From contig OY829541.1 of the NCBI GenBank assembly GCA_963691705.1, forward strand, positions 43,293,661-43,357,660: a DNA stretch of 64,000 nucleotides, in the 5' to 3' direction. Below are positions 44,001-53,013 of this stretch, in pieces. Positions within the stretch are counted from its first letter, which is position 1; every line of letters starts with the position of its first letter. The notes beneath the pieces are model-generated. The model saw nothing but the letters and a program-made list of their open reading frames with translations, was not told the DNA's origin and ran no database searches. A program made the position numbers and the translations under genes. Source of the stretch: Viola odorata (taxonomy: Eukaryota; Streptophyta; Magnoliopsida; Malpighiales; Violaceae).

Positions 44001-46178
44001 CTACTCCTCTTTGGAGGAGAGGAAACCCTCTTGGCTCTCATCAATCTCTTTCATCCTCGCGGAGGCATACCTGGCGACCTCAGCGGGATCAGCGGGATCA
44101 GCGGCCCTACCGCGGTGCTGATCTGTGACCCCAGTGATAAAGGCTTGTTCAGTCTTCTTCTTCCACCAGGCCACCTTCGTGGAAGCTTTCGTCAGGTCGG
44201 CATCGCGGGACGATATCTCCTCAAGAAGGAAAGAGTTCTTCTTTCTTTCAGCCACCAGCTCAGCCTCCAAAGCTTCAACCTGGGCTTTTCCTTTAGACCT
44301 TTCCCGAGTGAGGTCAGCGCGGCACTCGCGCAGTTCAGCTTGAGCGCGTTTGTGGAGTCGCGATAGCTCCTCTACCTTTGCTAGGGCATCAGAGTTTTGA
44401 GATTGCGTACCAGGAACCTTAATGAAGTAATGAAGTTGTCGAAAGGCAGTAAGGCAGTTGTTCATGACGCGCACATACTGAACCTCAGGAGGAAGCTGCA
44501 GTAGCCTACTTTCGTCCTCGGAGGCGCGAAACATTTCACATGCCAAGATAGCCGTGGGCTGATCTTGCGACAAGGGGTCTGATATACCCAGGGCGCGGAA
44601 CCCGTCAGTCCTAAATTTTGACAGATTCAGCCGGTGAGAAGGGGCCCCTTGAGGCCCGTCAAGGGAGAGATCAACAACAAAGGAAGGGGCGGAGATACCG
44701 CCTGAGCCCCCAACGTCTCGAATTGAAGTAAGGAACAATGGACAAGGGGACTTTGGGGGAGAGTGAGAAGAACCAGGTCCACTTGGGACTGATGGAGGCA
44801 CGTCAGGAATACAGGGGCCAATGGGCGAGTGCGGAGGTTCCATGACAGGAGCGGAGTCTGCAGCAGATGGCGGCGGCATCACCGCGGCAGGGGAGGTCTT
44901 GCTGGGGGCAGCCAACCCCAGAGTCGAGGAAGTACCACCCAGTGAAGAGGCATCCCCCTTAGCGGTGTCAGGAGAAACGGCAGTCTGGGAAGCGACGGTA
45001 TTCGTAGTGTTGGCAGGAGGAGATCGAGCAGCCATCCTTGTTACTTGAGCTTCGCTCGCTTCCCTTAGTTTCTTCTGTTGAGCTGAGGAAGTCGAGCGGA
45101 CACTCAGTTCTGTATCCATGTCCTCCATGTCCTCGACTCCGTAGGAGAAAATCTTTGTCTCAGTCACTGGCAAACCAGACCCGGACCTCTTCTTCTGGTT
45201 GGGTAACCAGTTCTCCACGAAGCGGGAAGTACGGAGGGAGGAACCGCTTTCCCTGGAAAGAATCTCGTCTAAAGCTCTTTTCTTCATGGGCATATGGTGA
45301 TCAGCTCGAGCCCCAGCGGAAGTAGAGGGAGCAGTCGTTGAAGGCGCGACAACCTTGTGAGAGGCGTCACCTTCAGAAAGCGGGCGAGCGACAGTCTCCC
45401 CTGCGAAACGTTATGTTAGTAAACAAGGGGTAAGTAAGGCAGCGGCGAAGCTCAAAAGCTCACTTATGGTACACTCAGTTAAAGGCTTGTACAAAGCAAA
45501 GTTTTAGATCTGGAAAGAGGACTCCATCTCCAGTAAAGCGTTGGCCTGACCCAACTCTTCCCTAGACAGAGGCGCTGGCGTCACCCAATCAACTACCTCC
45601 AGGTTGAAGTCAGAACGCCACAAGCGAGAGGGTAATTCGACAACGAAGAAACCGCTCTTCCAGTCTTCGACGTTCTCCTCAAATCCTTGAATTTTTTGCT
45701 AAAAAGGCCTCACCAGGGCGTCATCCCACCTTGGAATAATATTAATGAAGCCGTCGCGAAAAACCAGAGTCAAGAACTTGCGAAATAAAGCGACAGAGGG
45801 AGCAAGAATATCTTTTAATTCGCAAGCACGAAGGAAGGTGTAGATGCAACTCCATGAGGAAGGGGTGATCTGCGCAGGGTTAAGCCTGTGCTCGCGCAGC
45901 ACACGCTCTAGCGTGTCATGAACTGGGAGGCGGAACCCATATTGAAACATTTTAAAATAAAGAATCCTATGAGTTTTCCAGAGCCGACTATGAAGCCTCA
46001 TAGTGTCAAAAGGAATAGTAGGGCGATAATCGCGGGGGAAGGTAATGTTATTGCTTTCCAGTTCAAGGCGTAAGACAGTAGGGCAAGTAAAGATGCTAGG
46101 GGTGTTTTCAAGCTCAGGATATCGAGAAATCGGACTAGGGGTAACTAAAGAACTAGATTGAGATCTCGTGCGAGGCAT
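44001..46178 (-). pseudogene. Antisense gene 3: first copy of spliced antisense ORF
   Basis: The ATG at 46178 starts MPRTRSQSSSLVTPSPIS. Exon 1 has YFKMFQYGFRLPVHDTLERV and LNPAQITPSSWSCIYTFLRA, the same block as gene 4, and continues past a TAG at 45699 into FEENVEDWKSGFFVVELPSR. After a TAA at 45504 it reaches a short intron with GTGAGC and TTCGCAG borders (45463-45401). Exon 2 (45400-44001) is open for 466 codons. It has a Pro/Ser-rich region, LSLDGPQGAPSHRLNLSKFR, a block shared with gene 4, and a C-terminal coiled coil (AQAELRECRADLTRERSKGK and AEVARYASARMKEIDESQEG). Function is unknown. The direction is opposite to gag-pol. Confidence 0.78.
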
Positions 46179-46688
46179 GATAGATAAAGCAGCAAAGGAA
46201 AATCAAAGCAAGATCGAGCAGAGTACCTTGAGAGAGAAGACTGAAATTAATAGGCGAATCGTCTGGATGCGAACGAGAGAATTTCCTCGGAGCGAGCGAA
46301 AAACGAAGAGAGTTGTGAAGTATAAAAAGAAGCCAAAGGGTACAAAGAAGAAGCGTTTTTCCTTTTAAAAGAGATGGTGGAAAAGTCAGGCAGAAGGGCA
46401 ACCTATCACAGCAGAACACGTATGGGACAAGCGGGACACGTGGAAAGACCCTGACAGAAAACTTAAAGTCAAGCGCTCGCCTCGAATTTCGCAAAAGAAA
46501 GGCTCGTTAATTACAAGAAACCCCAGAAAAATGGTCGTATGAAGCGGTAATTGGCTGTCCGGCGGCATTTATCCCATAGAGCGGCATTATACCAAAAGCG
46601 AAAAGGAAAAGGCAAATGACATTTTATTTTATTCTATTTTATTTATTAAAAGAGAAAGCCAGCGGCATCTACAACGAGTACGGCATTG

Positions 46689-47177
46689 TCAGTCTTCGTC
46701 CGCCCAGTGTATGTCGTACACATAATCATAATCCTCCGGAGACGATGGTGACCCACTATTGTAGAAAGGAAAGGGCTCGTCAATCCTGAAAGGTCTTTTA
46801 CCAAGCCTAGCCACGGAACCTATCGTGGGGGCAGTTTCCTCTTTTGAAGCGGCGCGGGAGCCTTCCTCCAGGGTCGGGGCAACCAGTCCTGGAGCGGCAT
46901 CTTGCACAGAAGTCCTATCCTTGGGAAAAGGACAAGGAACGGATGGTGACGCTTCATCCTTTTGTCGTAGCGAGAGATAGTGAGGTTCAAAGTCGGCAAA
47001 GAAGGATTCAAAAGGTTGTTTCTTTGTTTTCTTTGATTTCTTGCGACCCCGGCACTTTGCAGAACGTCTGGCAGGCCTCCAGTATGGTGAGGGAGGAGGA
47101 TTATCAGAATCGGGAGAAGTTGGAGGGGTCGGAGGAGAATCACGGGCAGCAGTATACAAAAAATGGGAGTCGGTCAT
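46689..47177 (-). CDS. Antisense gene 2: 162-aa protein, unrecognised
   Basis: The open frame from the ATG at 47177 encodes MTDSHFLYTAARDSPPTPPT, then SPDSDNPPPSPY, a basic segment RGRKKSKKTKKQPFESFF and an acidic tail ending SSPEDYDYVYDIHWADED. I chose this ATG because the upstream in-frame one at 47249 lies in the TATA box (TATATAAA, minus strand, 47256-47249), 72 bp upstream. A truncated homologue is at 19148-18839. The Pro-rich, basic, acidic layout suggests a disordered nuclear protein, but no domain is recognised. The frame is intact. Confidence 0.65.
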   Translation of the reverse strand: MTDSHFLYTAARDSPPTPPTSPDSDNPPPSPYWRPARRSAKCRGRKKSKKTKKQPFESFFADFEPHYLSLRQKDEASPSVPCPFPKDRTSVQDAAPGLVAPTLEEGSRAASKEETAPTIGSVARLGKRPFRIDEPFPFYNSGSPSSPEDYDYVYDIHWADED

Positions 47178-47248
47178 GGAAATATCAGTAAGAGTGAGAA
47201 GAAAGGAGAAAAGAAGAGATGAACAGGGAAAAGAAAGGAAGAGCCCCA

Positions 47249-47256
47249 TTTATATA
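47249..47256 (-). promoter_or_regulatory. TATA box of antisense gene 2
   Basis: The minus strand reads GGCTATATAAATGGGGC, 72 bp upstream of the ATG at 47177. The homologous position in the deleted element (about 19220-19229) is CTATTTATGG. Confidence 0.65.
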
Positions 47257-47728
47257 GCCAAGGCGAGGAAGCGTGCCTGCCTTTTTGCGTATTATCGAGG
47301 ATAATTAATACTATCAGGGATAACGACTATTGGGGAGAAGATCTGAATTCGTAACTGTTGAAAGTCTACACCAACCGAAAGGCATCGAAATCATTGCCCA
47401 ATCCGTTAACACTAAAAAAATGGCACAAAATATATTCAGAACGGTTGGGGCATGAGAGAATCGTCATTATGAGCCAGGTAGGCAAATAAAGTTATGGGAT
47501 CCCAAGGGACACCAAGCTCACAAGTAGTGAGAATAGAAGTTTTTTAAGAAAGACGACATGAGAAAGAAGAAAAACATTGACAGTGCGGCAAGCTAATAAA
47601 GAAAAGCATATTTATTTATTTAAAGGGCCTAACGGCCCGAGATTACAAAAAGGCCTAGCGGCCCGGGGTTACAAAAGGTGGCCCCAGAGGAGCACAGAAA
47701 GACACGCCGAGAGGATCCCCATCGTTGG

Positions 47729-48115
47729 TCAAGCATTCGACCCAGCGTCATCATCCTCCCACTCCAGGAAAGGAATTTCCCTCAAGGCATCCGCAAGAGT
47801 GGTCAGTTCAGAGGAATAGGCCCTCATGCCCTTCAGGCAGCACCCCAGCAAGTCCTTCCTATGCTGCAGCATTATCATAAGCAGCTGAATTTGAGAGACA
47901 GCCGTTGATAGCTTCACTACTTTCTCCACGGGACTGAAGTCCTCCATGGTAACAGCAGCCTGTCTAGCCTGCAGGGGAGTCAACATTTCCTGGAGCTCCA
48001 AGATATCTTCCGAAGTCTTGGTGCTCAAAGACCCCAAAAAATCGATGTCAGCCTGGGTCAGATTTCTCAAGGTATGGGTTTTGGATAGCAGAAAGTTTTT
48101 GGTGATTTCGTCCAT
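47729..48115 (-). CDS. Antisense gene 1: 128-aa protein, unrecognised
   Basis: An intact frame encodes MDEITKNFLLSKTHTLRNLT, LSTKTSEDILELQEMLTPLQ, a helical region and the acidic end LEWEDDDAGSNA. The homologue at 19986-19672 has one stop but conserves the same blocks, which supports past selection on the protein. It is probably alpha-helical throughout. No family recognised. It lies nearest the 3' LTR and is transcribed towards pol, with a TATA box at 48199-48206. Confidence 0.68.
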   Translation of the reverse strand: MDEITKNFLLSKTHTLRNLTQADIDFLGSLSTKTSEDILELQEMLTPLQARQAAVTMEDFSPVEKVVKLSTAVSQIQLLMIMLQHRKDLLGCCLKGMRAYSSELTTLADALREIPFLEWEDDDAGSNA

Positions 48116-48198
48116 TGAAGGAAAAGAGATGAGGAAAATCGAAGAGAGATGTGAAGAAGGTTGAGAGAGTTATGGAAACAAGTGCAAAATGGAAGGCC

Positions 48199-48206
48199 TA
48201 TTTATA
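48199..48206 (-). promoter_or_regulatory. TATA box of antisense gene 1
   Basis: The minus strand reads GAGTCTATAAATAGGCC, about 85 bp upstream of the ATG at 48115. The deleted element has TATAAAT at the corresponding place (20048-20054). Confidence 0.68.
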
Positions 48207-48347
48207 GACTCAGGAAAAAAGGTGCTCTGAAAATATACCTTTATCGACTGTCAAGCCCTCATTAATGCAGAAACCTCTGAAGGGGCAAGACGGAAGACGC
48301 GGCGATAGCCCTTGGTAAACGCTCGGGCTCGTTTTAAGTTGGGCATA

Positions 48348-48864
48348 TGATAACTATCGATACCACAGAAGCGACATCTCCACTACCCCACTGGGTGACT
48401 CAGCCAGCATACTGTACCCGCCGAGGGAAACGGGACCCTGCTCTTACCGCCCTTAGCCTGGCGGCCAACCCTGGGATGGTCGACATCAGCGGGGGGGCTC
48501 TCAAGTGACATCCGCACGGCGGCATCCCATCCCAGGTCATTCATGACGTCACTCCGCATGACATCACTCACTGTCACCCCAGCGACATCTATCACCCCAG
48601 CGACACCTGCCAGGGATAATTCCTACCCCCTGTCGGTACACTCCTTCCTTTGCCTATAAATACCCCCACCTTTTCAGACAAGAGGTGAGCCTAAGATAGC
48701 GTACTGAACCCCTACCATTTTGACTACTCACACTGACTTTGGCATCGGAGTGTTTACGCCGGAGACCCCCTCCGGCGCTTTGCAGGTGACGAAGACCCCA
48801 GTACAGTGTTCCTGACCAGCCCAGATCAGGCCGATCCTGCTCAGTATCTCCCGGACTCTTATCA
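48348..48864 (+). repeat. 3' LTR of Retand-like element
   Basis: This 517-bp LTR is nearly identical to 32969-33499. It lacks one 15-bp unit with a TGACGTCA site and keeps the other at 48544-48551. The hairpin is at 48757-48777. Confidence 0.92.
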
Positions 48865-50189
48865 ATTTAAATAATTTGTTTATGTCATGTTTTATTTAAT
48901 TAAATGCTTACATGATTTAAATAATTTGTTTATGCCACGTTTTATTTAATTAAATGCTTACATGATTTAAATAATTTGTTTATGTCATGTTTTATTTAAT
49001 TAAATGCTTACATGATTTAAATAATTTGTTTATGCCATGTTTTATTTAATTAAATGCTTACATGATTTAAATAATTTGTTTATGTCATGTTTTATTTAAT
49101 TAAATGCTTGCATGATTTAAATAATTTGTTTATGCCATGTTCTATTTAATTAAATGCTTGCATGTTTTAAATGATTTGTTTATTTGCTATGCCATATTTT
49201 ATTTAATTAATTGCTTACTTTTCGTATATTAATTAAATGTTTGCATGCGCTCTTTATTATTTATTATTTTCAAAAGCGTTGCTAACACTCTTAACTTGCA
49301 AGGAAGATCAAGAGCACACAACGCAAGTAAGCTCTCTAAGTCTCTTTTTATTTATTCAATGTCTTTTTGCAAATATTATTCGTATACATGTTATTTAAAA
49401 ATGCCAAAAAACTTATAATCGTATGCATGATAAAATAAACCCACATGTTTACATGTTTATGACACTTGCTTTTAAATGCCATGAAATTAATTATTTTCTT
49501 TGTTAAATGCTATGCATGATGGCTTCGAATCCCACTCGGTTATATGCATTCACGAAAATGGTACAATGATAGTTTATCCATGTTAGGATCACGTAGTAAT
49601 TAATTAATTAATCATGCATGGCTCGATGAAAAGGGGGAACGTTCGCTCTAGCATAACGAACAAACAATAACCCCATCCTTCGTGTCCCGATCGGAAATAA
49701 CATGTCCCAACGAAATATGCTAAGATGTAACGTCACCTTTGAGGGCCAAATCGTGCAAAAAATGTTAAATAATTGGAAAGTGTCCCAATTCAGTAAGCGG
49801 ACTCTGTTGACATGATCCAATCATTGGCCTATGTAAATGATTGGAAAGTGACTTGAGTTCGTGGGAAGAATTGGTTGACATGCTTCGATTATTCGTTTTC
49901 GTGTCAAAACAAAATCAAGCATAATAAACACCTTTTAAACTTATAATCGGTAACCTTTTTTAGGGTGTGACTTGGGTGCCTAACACCTTCCCAAGTCCGC
50001 AATACGACCTCGAACCTTTGTTCAATGGTTTAGACCAAGCCTTAGTTTTTTATTTTATGCCATGACATTAGGTTCCCTAAACCTTAGAAAATAGGGTGGC
50101 GACTTCATTGCATTATGCGAGGCATCCATTTATTCTTAGCATCCGTCCCAAACCTTAAACTCGTTTTCAATGAAATAGGGGGTGCGACA
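48865..50189 (+). repeat. Ogre-like 5' LTR, right part
   Basis: The 50-bp array resumes (48870-49200), then unique LTR sequence follows with the conserved end containing GGTGCCTAACACCTTCCC and GGTGGCGACTTCATTGCAT. The LTR ends GTGCGACA at 50189. No gene. Confidence 0.88.
48870..49200. repeat. 50-bp tandem array in Ogre LTR, right of the insertion
   Basis: ATAATTTGTTTATG recurs at 48871, 48921, 48971, 49021, 49071 and 49121, an exact 50-bp period. Copies alternate TATGTCATG and TATGCCA(T/C)G, so the real unit is a 100-bp dimer. Confidence 0.93.
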
Positions 50190-50192
50190 GTT

Positions 50193-50210
50193 TGGCGACT
50201 TCACTGGGGA
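50193..50210 (+). other. Primer binding site of plus-strand Ogre-like element
   Basis: TGGCGACTTCACTGGGGA starts three bases after the LTR and is identical to the PBS at 13392-13409. Confidence 0.82.
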
Positions 50211-50837
50211 CTAGTAGGGTCGAAGCCTGTTTTTTTTTTTTAAGGTGTTTGTTTTTTTTTTTACTTGCTTTAATAAACTGTTTTCGTGACTATTTGTTAT
50301 TGCTTTGATCAACTGTCATACGCATTGCATGCATAGGCCCTACACCCAGGGGTCGCCTGACCAAATAAGTTTAGGACGGGGAGTAATGACACCCTGGGAC
50401 ACGAGTCCTAGGTAATATTCACGAAACCCAACCCACTCGAACCCTTAAAGCTAGCCGGACAGTTGGCCCCATTCTGGTAAGCGGACTCGGTTGACATGAT
50501 TCAATCATTGGCCTATGTAAATGATTGAAAAGTGACCTGAGTTTGTGGGAAGGAATAGGTGGTCACTCTACGATACTTTTTGGACCATTCTATGGTATCG
50601 TCGAGAACCTTTAGGCCGTTAGAACTTTAGTCAACGTCGAAAGCCCCCATCACGTGCATCATACTTGTTTTGTCGTGGCTTGGTTTACCACGTTTTCTAC
50701 GTTTTTTTTCCTTTCGCACTAATCTAGTAATGCATGTAAAGAACCTAGTAACACATTTTGTGCAAATTACTAATACTGGAACTCTGTTTTACTTTCCCCA
50801 AGACCCATCCTGCTTGTTCAAATGACAGTACCTGCGC
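50211..50837 (+). other. Ogre-like leader, no gene
   Basis: This leader precedes the ORF1 remnant. It contains a second copy (about 50469-50560) of a roughly 90-bp LTR segment (about 49785-49875) that includes GACATGATTCAATCATTGGC. Confidence 0.55.
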
Positions 50838-50864
50838 TACTTTCACTTGATACTTTTTGGGGGG
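50838..50864 (+). repeat. Inverted repeat, ORF1 side, plus-strand Ogre-like element
   Basis: TACTTTCACTTGATACTTTT followed by a G run. Its inverted partner is at 52811-52836, and both correspond to the pair in the minus-strand element. Confidence 0.7.
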
Positions 50865-50884
50865 AAGAAGTTTTGGGAATCAAG

Positions 50885-51060
50885 TTGCACGAGGGGATAT
50901 GTTGAAAGCCGGTTTTCATTTTCGATATTGCGGCCAAGATTGGGATAGAGGAAGTGGTGATGCAAAAAGGAGAGATCGCGTCATTAGAATGTTTTTGATG
51001 AGCAAACGGATCCCGACTTCCAAGATTGACGCCTTCAGAATCAAGCATCTGTTGCTTAGA
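50885..51060 (+). pseudogene. ORF1 remnant, internally deleted
   Basis: The start (GATATGTTGAAAGCCGG, like the ORF1 start at 12796) is fused to the end (VVMQKGEIASLECF, like DMQKGEMASLEYL near 11050), with more than 1.5 kb missing. The fused piece contains stops. Confidence 0.65.
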
Positions 51061-51369
51061 TTTTTTTATTTTACCCCATGTAACAATGTTCCTAGACTTT
51101 GTCTACTAGCCTTTAGATAAATCGTGACAGTTAATCAACTTTTAATGATTGTAACCCCTTTTGGACGAAAAAAATATGAATGACAAAATTCGTAGTTATT
51201 CGGATAATTACAAAATACGTTTTTCTCTCTCTCGCACATCCAAAAGACATGGAACGGCCATCGCCTACAATCAAATCAACCTTCCCCCCAAAATGAACCA
51301 TATAAATCCCACAAAAAAAAAAACACGAAGGACTGACCTTGAGAAAGAAAAAAACACACGCTCATGAAA

Positions 51370-52655
51370 ATTCAAAATGCAAGAAGTAGTTATTTTGGGT
51401 TCAGCTGCACGCTCTTTTATATTCGCCAATATAAATACGTTTGGCTCCAAATTTTCATTCAGCTAAAACACTAAAGATGTTCATCACACATAGAAATCCC
51501 CCCCCCCCCCCCCACCAAATTTCATAAATTTCTGGGCAGCCAATCTCTCGCAAAAAATTGGAACGCCAGGCCAGCTGCTCCTCTCGGCCTCAGCTGCGCC
51601 ATCTTTTGTCTCGGCCAAAATGGAGATGATTTACTCGGATTTTCCATTCGACCAAAACATGAAAGATGTCGGCAAAAGGTTTAAACTTAACCATGCCAAA
51701 TTTAGAGAAGTTATGGCTAGTCAATCTCTCACAAAAAAATTGGAACGCCAGGCCAGCTGCTCCTCTCAGCCTTAGCTGCGCAATCTTTTGTCTTGGCCAA
51801 AATCGAAACCTTTGGCTTGGAATTTCCACTCGGCCAAAACACAAAAAATGTTCAGAACACATGGATGTATACCCATACCAAATTTTAGAACGTTATGGGC
51901 ATATTTTGAACTTCATATGAAAATAAAAGCAGCAGCTAGCGTGATCACGCTAAGACCTAAGCGTAATCATGCTAAGGATTTTTAAAAATCACCAAATTCT
52001 CTCCAGCAGCTAACGTGATTCACGCTAAGGTGTTAACGTGATCATGGTAAGCTAACGTGATCACGGTAAGACCGTACCATGATCACGGTAAGACCGTACC
52101 GTGATCACGCTAATCCATAAGAAGTTGCGCTCATTATCAGCTGCGCAATCGTTTTCTTTGACCAAAATGGATAGTATTTACTAGGAATTGTCACTCGATC
52201 AAAACACGAAATATGTAGGCAACAAGTTGAAGAATACCCCTCCAAATTTCAGATCTTTCGGAGCAGCCAATGGCTCACAAAAAATTAGAACGCCAGGCCA
52301 GCTGCTCCTCTCGGCCTCAGCTGTGCAATCTTTTGTCTCGGACAATAAGGATATTATGGACTCAGAATTTTCTCTTGGCCAAAACACGAAAAATGTTCAT
52401 AACACATTGAATATTTCCATACCAAAAATGAGATTTTTCCGAGCAGCACATCGCTCGAAAATAATTTGGATGTAAGGATGACAGCTTTCTCGATCTCAAC
52501 CGCGCGATCTTCTACCTGGGCAATATAGATACAATGAATTCAGAATTTCCGCTCGGCCAAAACACGAAAGATGTTGGTAACAGATTGAAGTATGCTCATG
52601 CCAAAAATCAAATTTTTTGGGGCGACGGATCTCTCGCAAACAATTTAGAGATTTT
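51370..52655. repeat. About 182-bp tandem array upstream of gag
   Basis: GGAACGCCAGGCCAGCTGCT followed by CCTCTCGGCCTCAGCTGCGC recurs at about 51560, 51742 and 52290, which are multiples of about 182 bp apart. More diverged monomers lie before, between and after them (for example about 52472). Other shared words are CTCGGCCAAAACACGAAA and CAATCTCTCGCAAA. The array is interrupted at 51915-52115 by a different short repeat. Roughly six to seven monomers. Confidence 0.82.
51915..52115. repeat. Palindromic GTGATCAC cluster inside the 182-bp array
   Basis: Repeated words such as CGTGATCACGCTAA and CGTGATCACGGTAAGACCGT occur about six times over 200 bp. Each contains the palindrome GTGATCAC or a one-base variant. 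Confidence 0.8.
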
Positions 52656-52810
52656 CTGAGTATGATGACTTTAGCTACTTACTCCGGGTCGCTTCAAGGG
52701 TTTTCATTGATAGCACCCAAGATCATGTTATGTCGTTGGAATGAATGAAAGCTCCCTTCGCATCTCCACCGGAAACGCAAACCCAAGATGCGTCATCTTT
52801 TTGTTCCCCC

Positions 52811-52836
52811 CCCCCCCCGAAAGTATCAAGTGAAAG
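52811..52836 (+). repeat. Inverted repeat, gag side, plus-strand Ogre-like element
   Basis: A C run followed by GAAAGTATCAAGTGAAAG, the inverted partner of 50838-50864. Confidence 0.7.
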
Positions 52837-53013
52837 AGTGGCTGAAAGATTGAATAAGCAGTGTGGAGGCCTCGGAGTTGCACATCCTATGCATATTTAT
52901 CACTTATGCTTAGTTCTCATTTTTTTTCCTTCTTTCCCTTTCAGGTAACAATAGCTCCTCGCAAGCGAACTACTCCACCAAGGCTCCCCGTGACTAGACT
53001 ACAAGCACGAAAA

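Larger units (their letters stand above)
32969..48864 (+). mobile_element. Retand-like (Tat lineage) retrotransposon with antisense gene block, 15.9 kb
   Basis: LTRs lie at 32969-33499 and 48348-48864 with the perfect duplication ATTTA (32964-32968 and 48865-48869). Sense genes gag, protease, RT, dual RNase H and integrase occupy 33584-39286. Tandem repeats occupy 39283-40610, then four antisense genes lie between 48206 and 40993. The LTRs differ by roughly 15 substitutions, one 15-bp and one 1-bp indel by eye (about 3 percent), so the insertion is fairly young. The pol genes carry a handful of stops. Gag-type, YVDD RT, second RNase H and antisense ORFs together point to the Tat lineage, Retand group. 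Confidence 0.88.
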
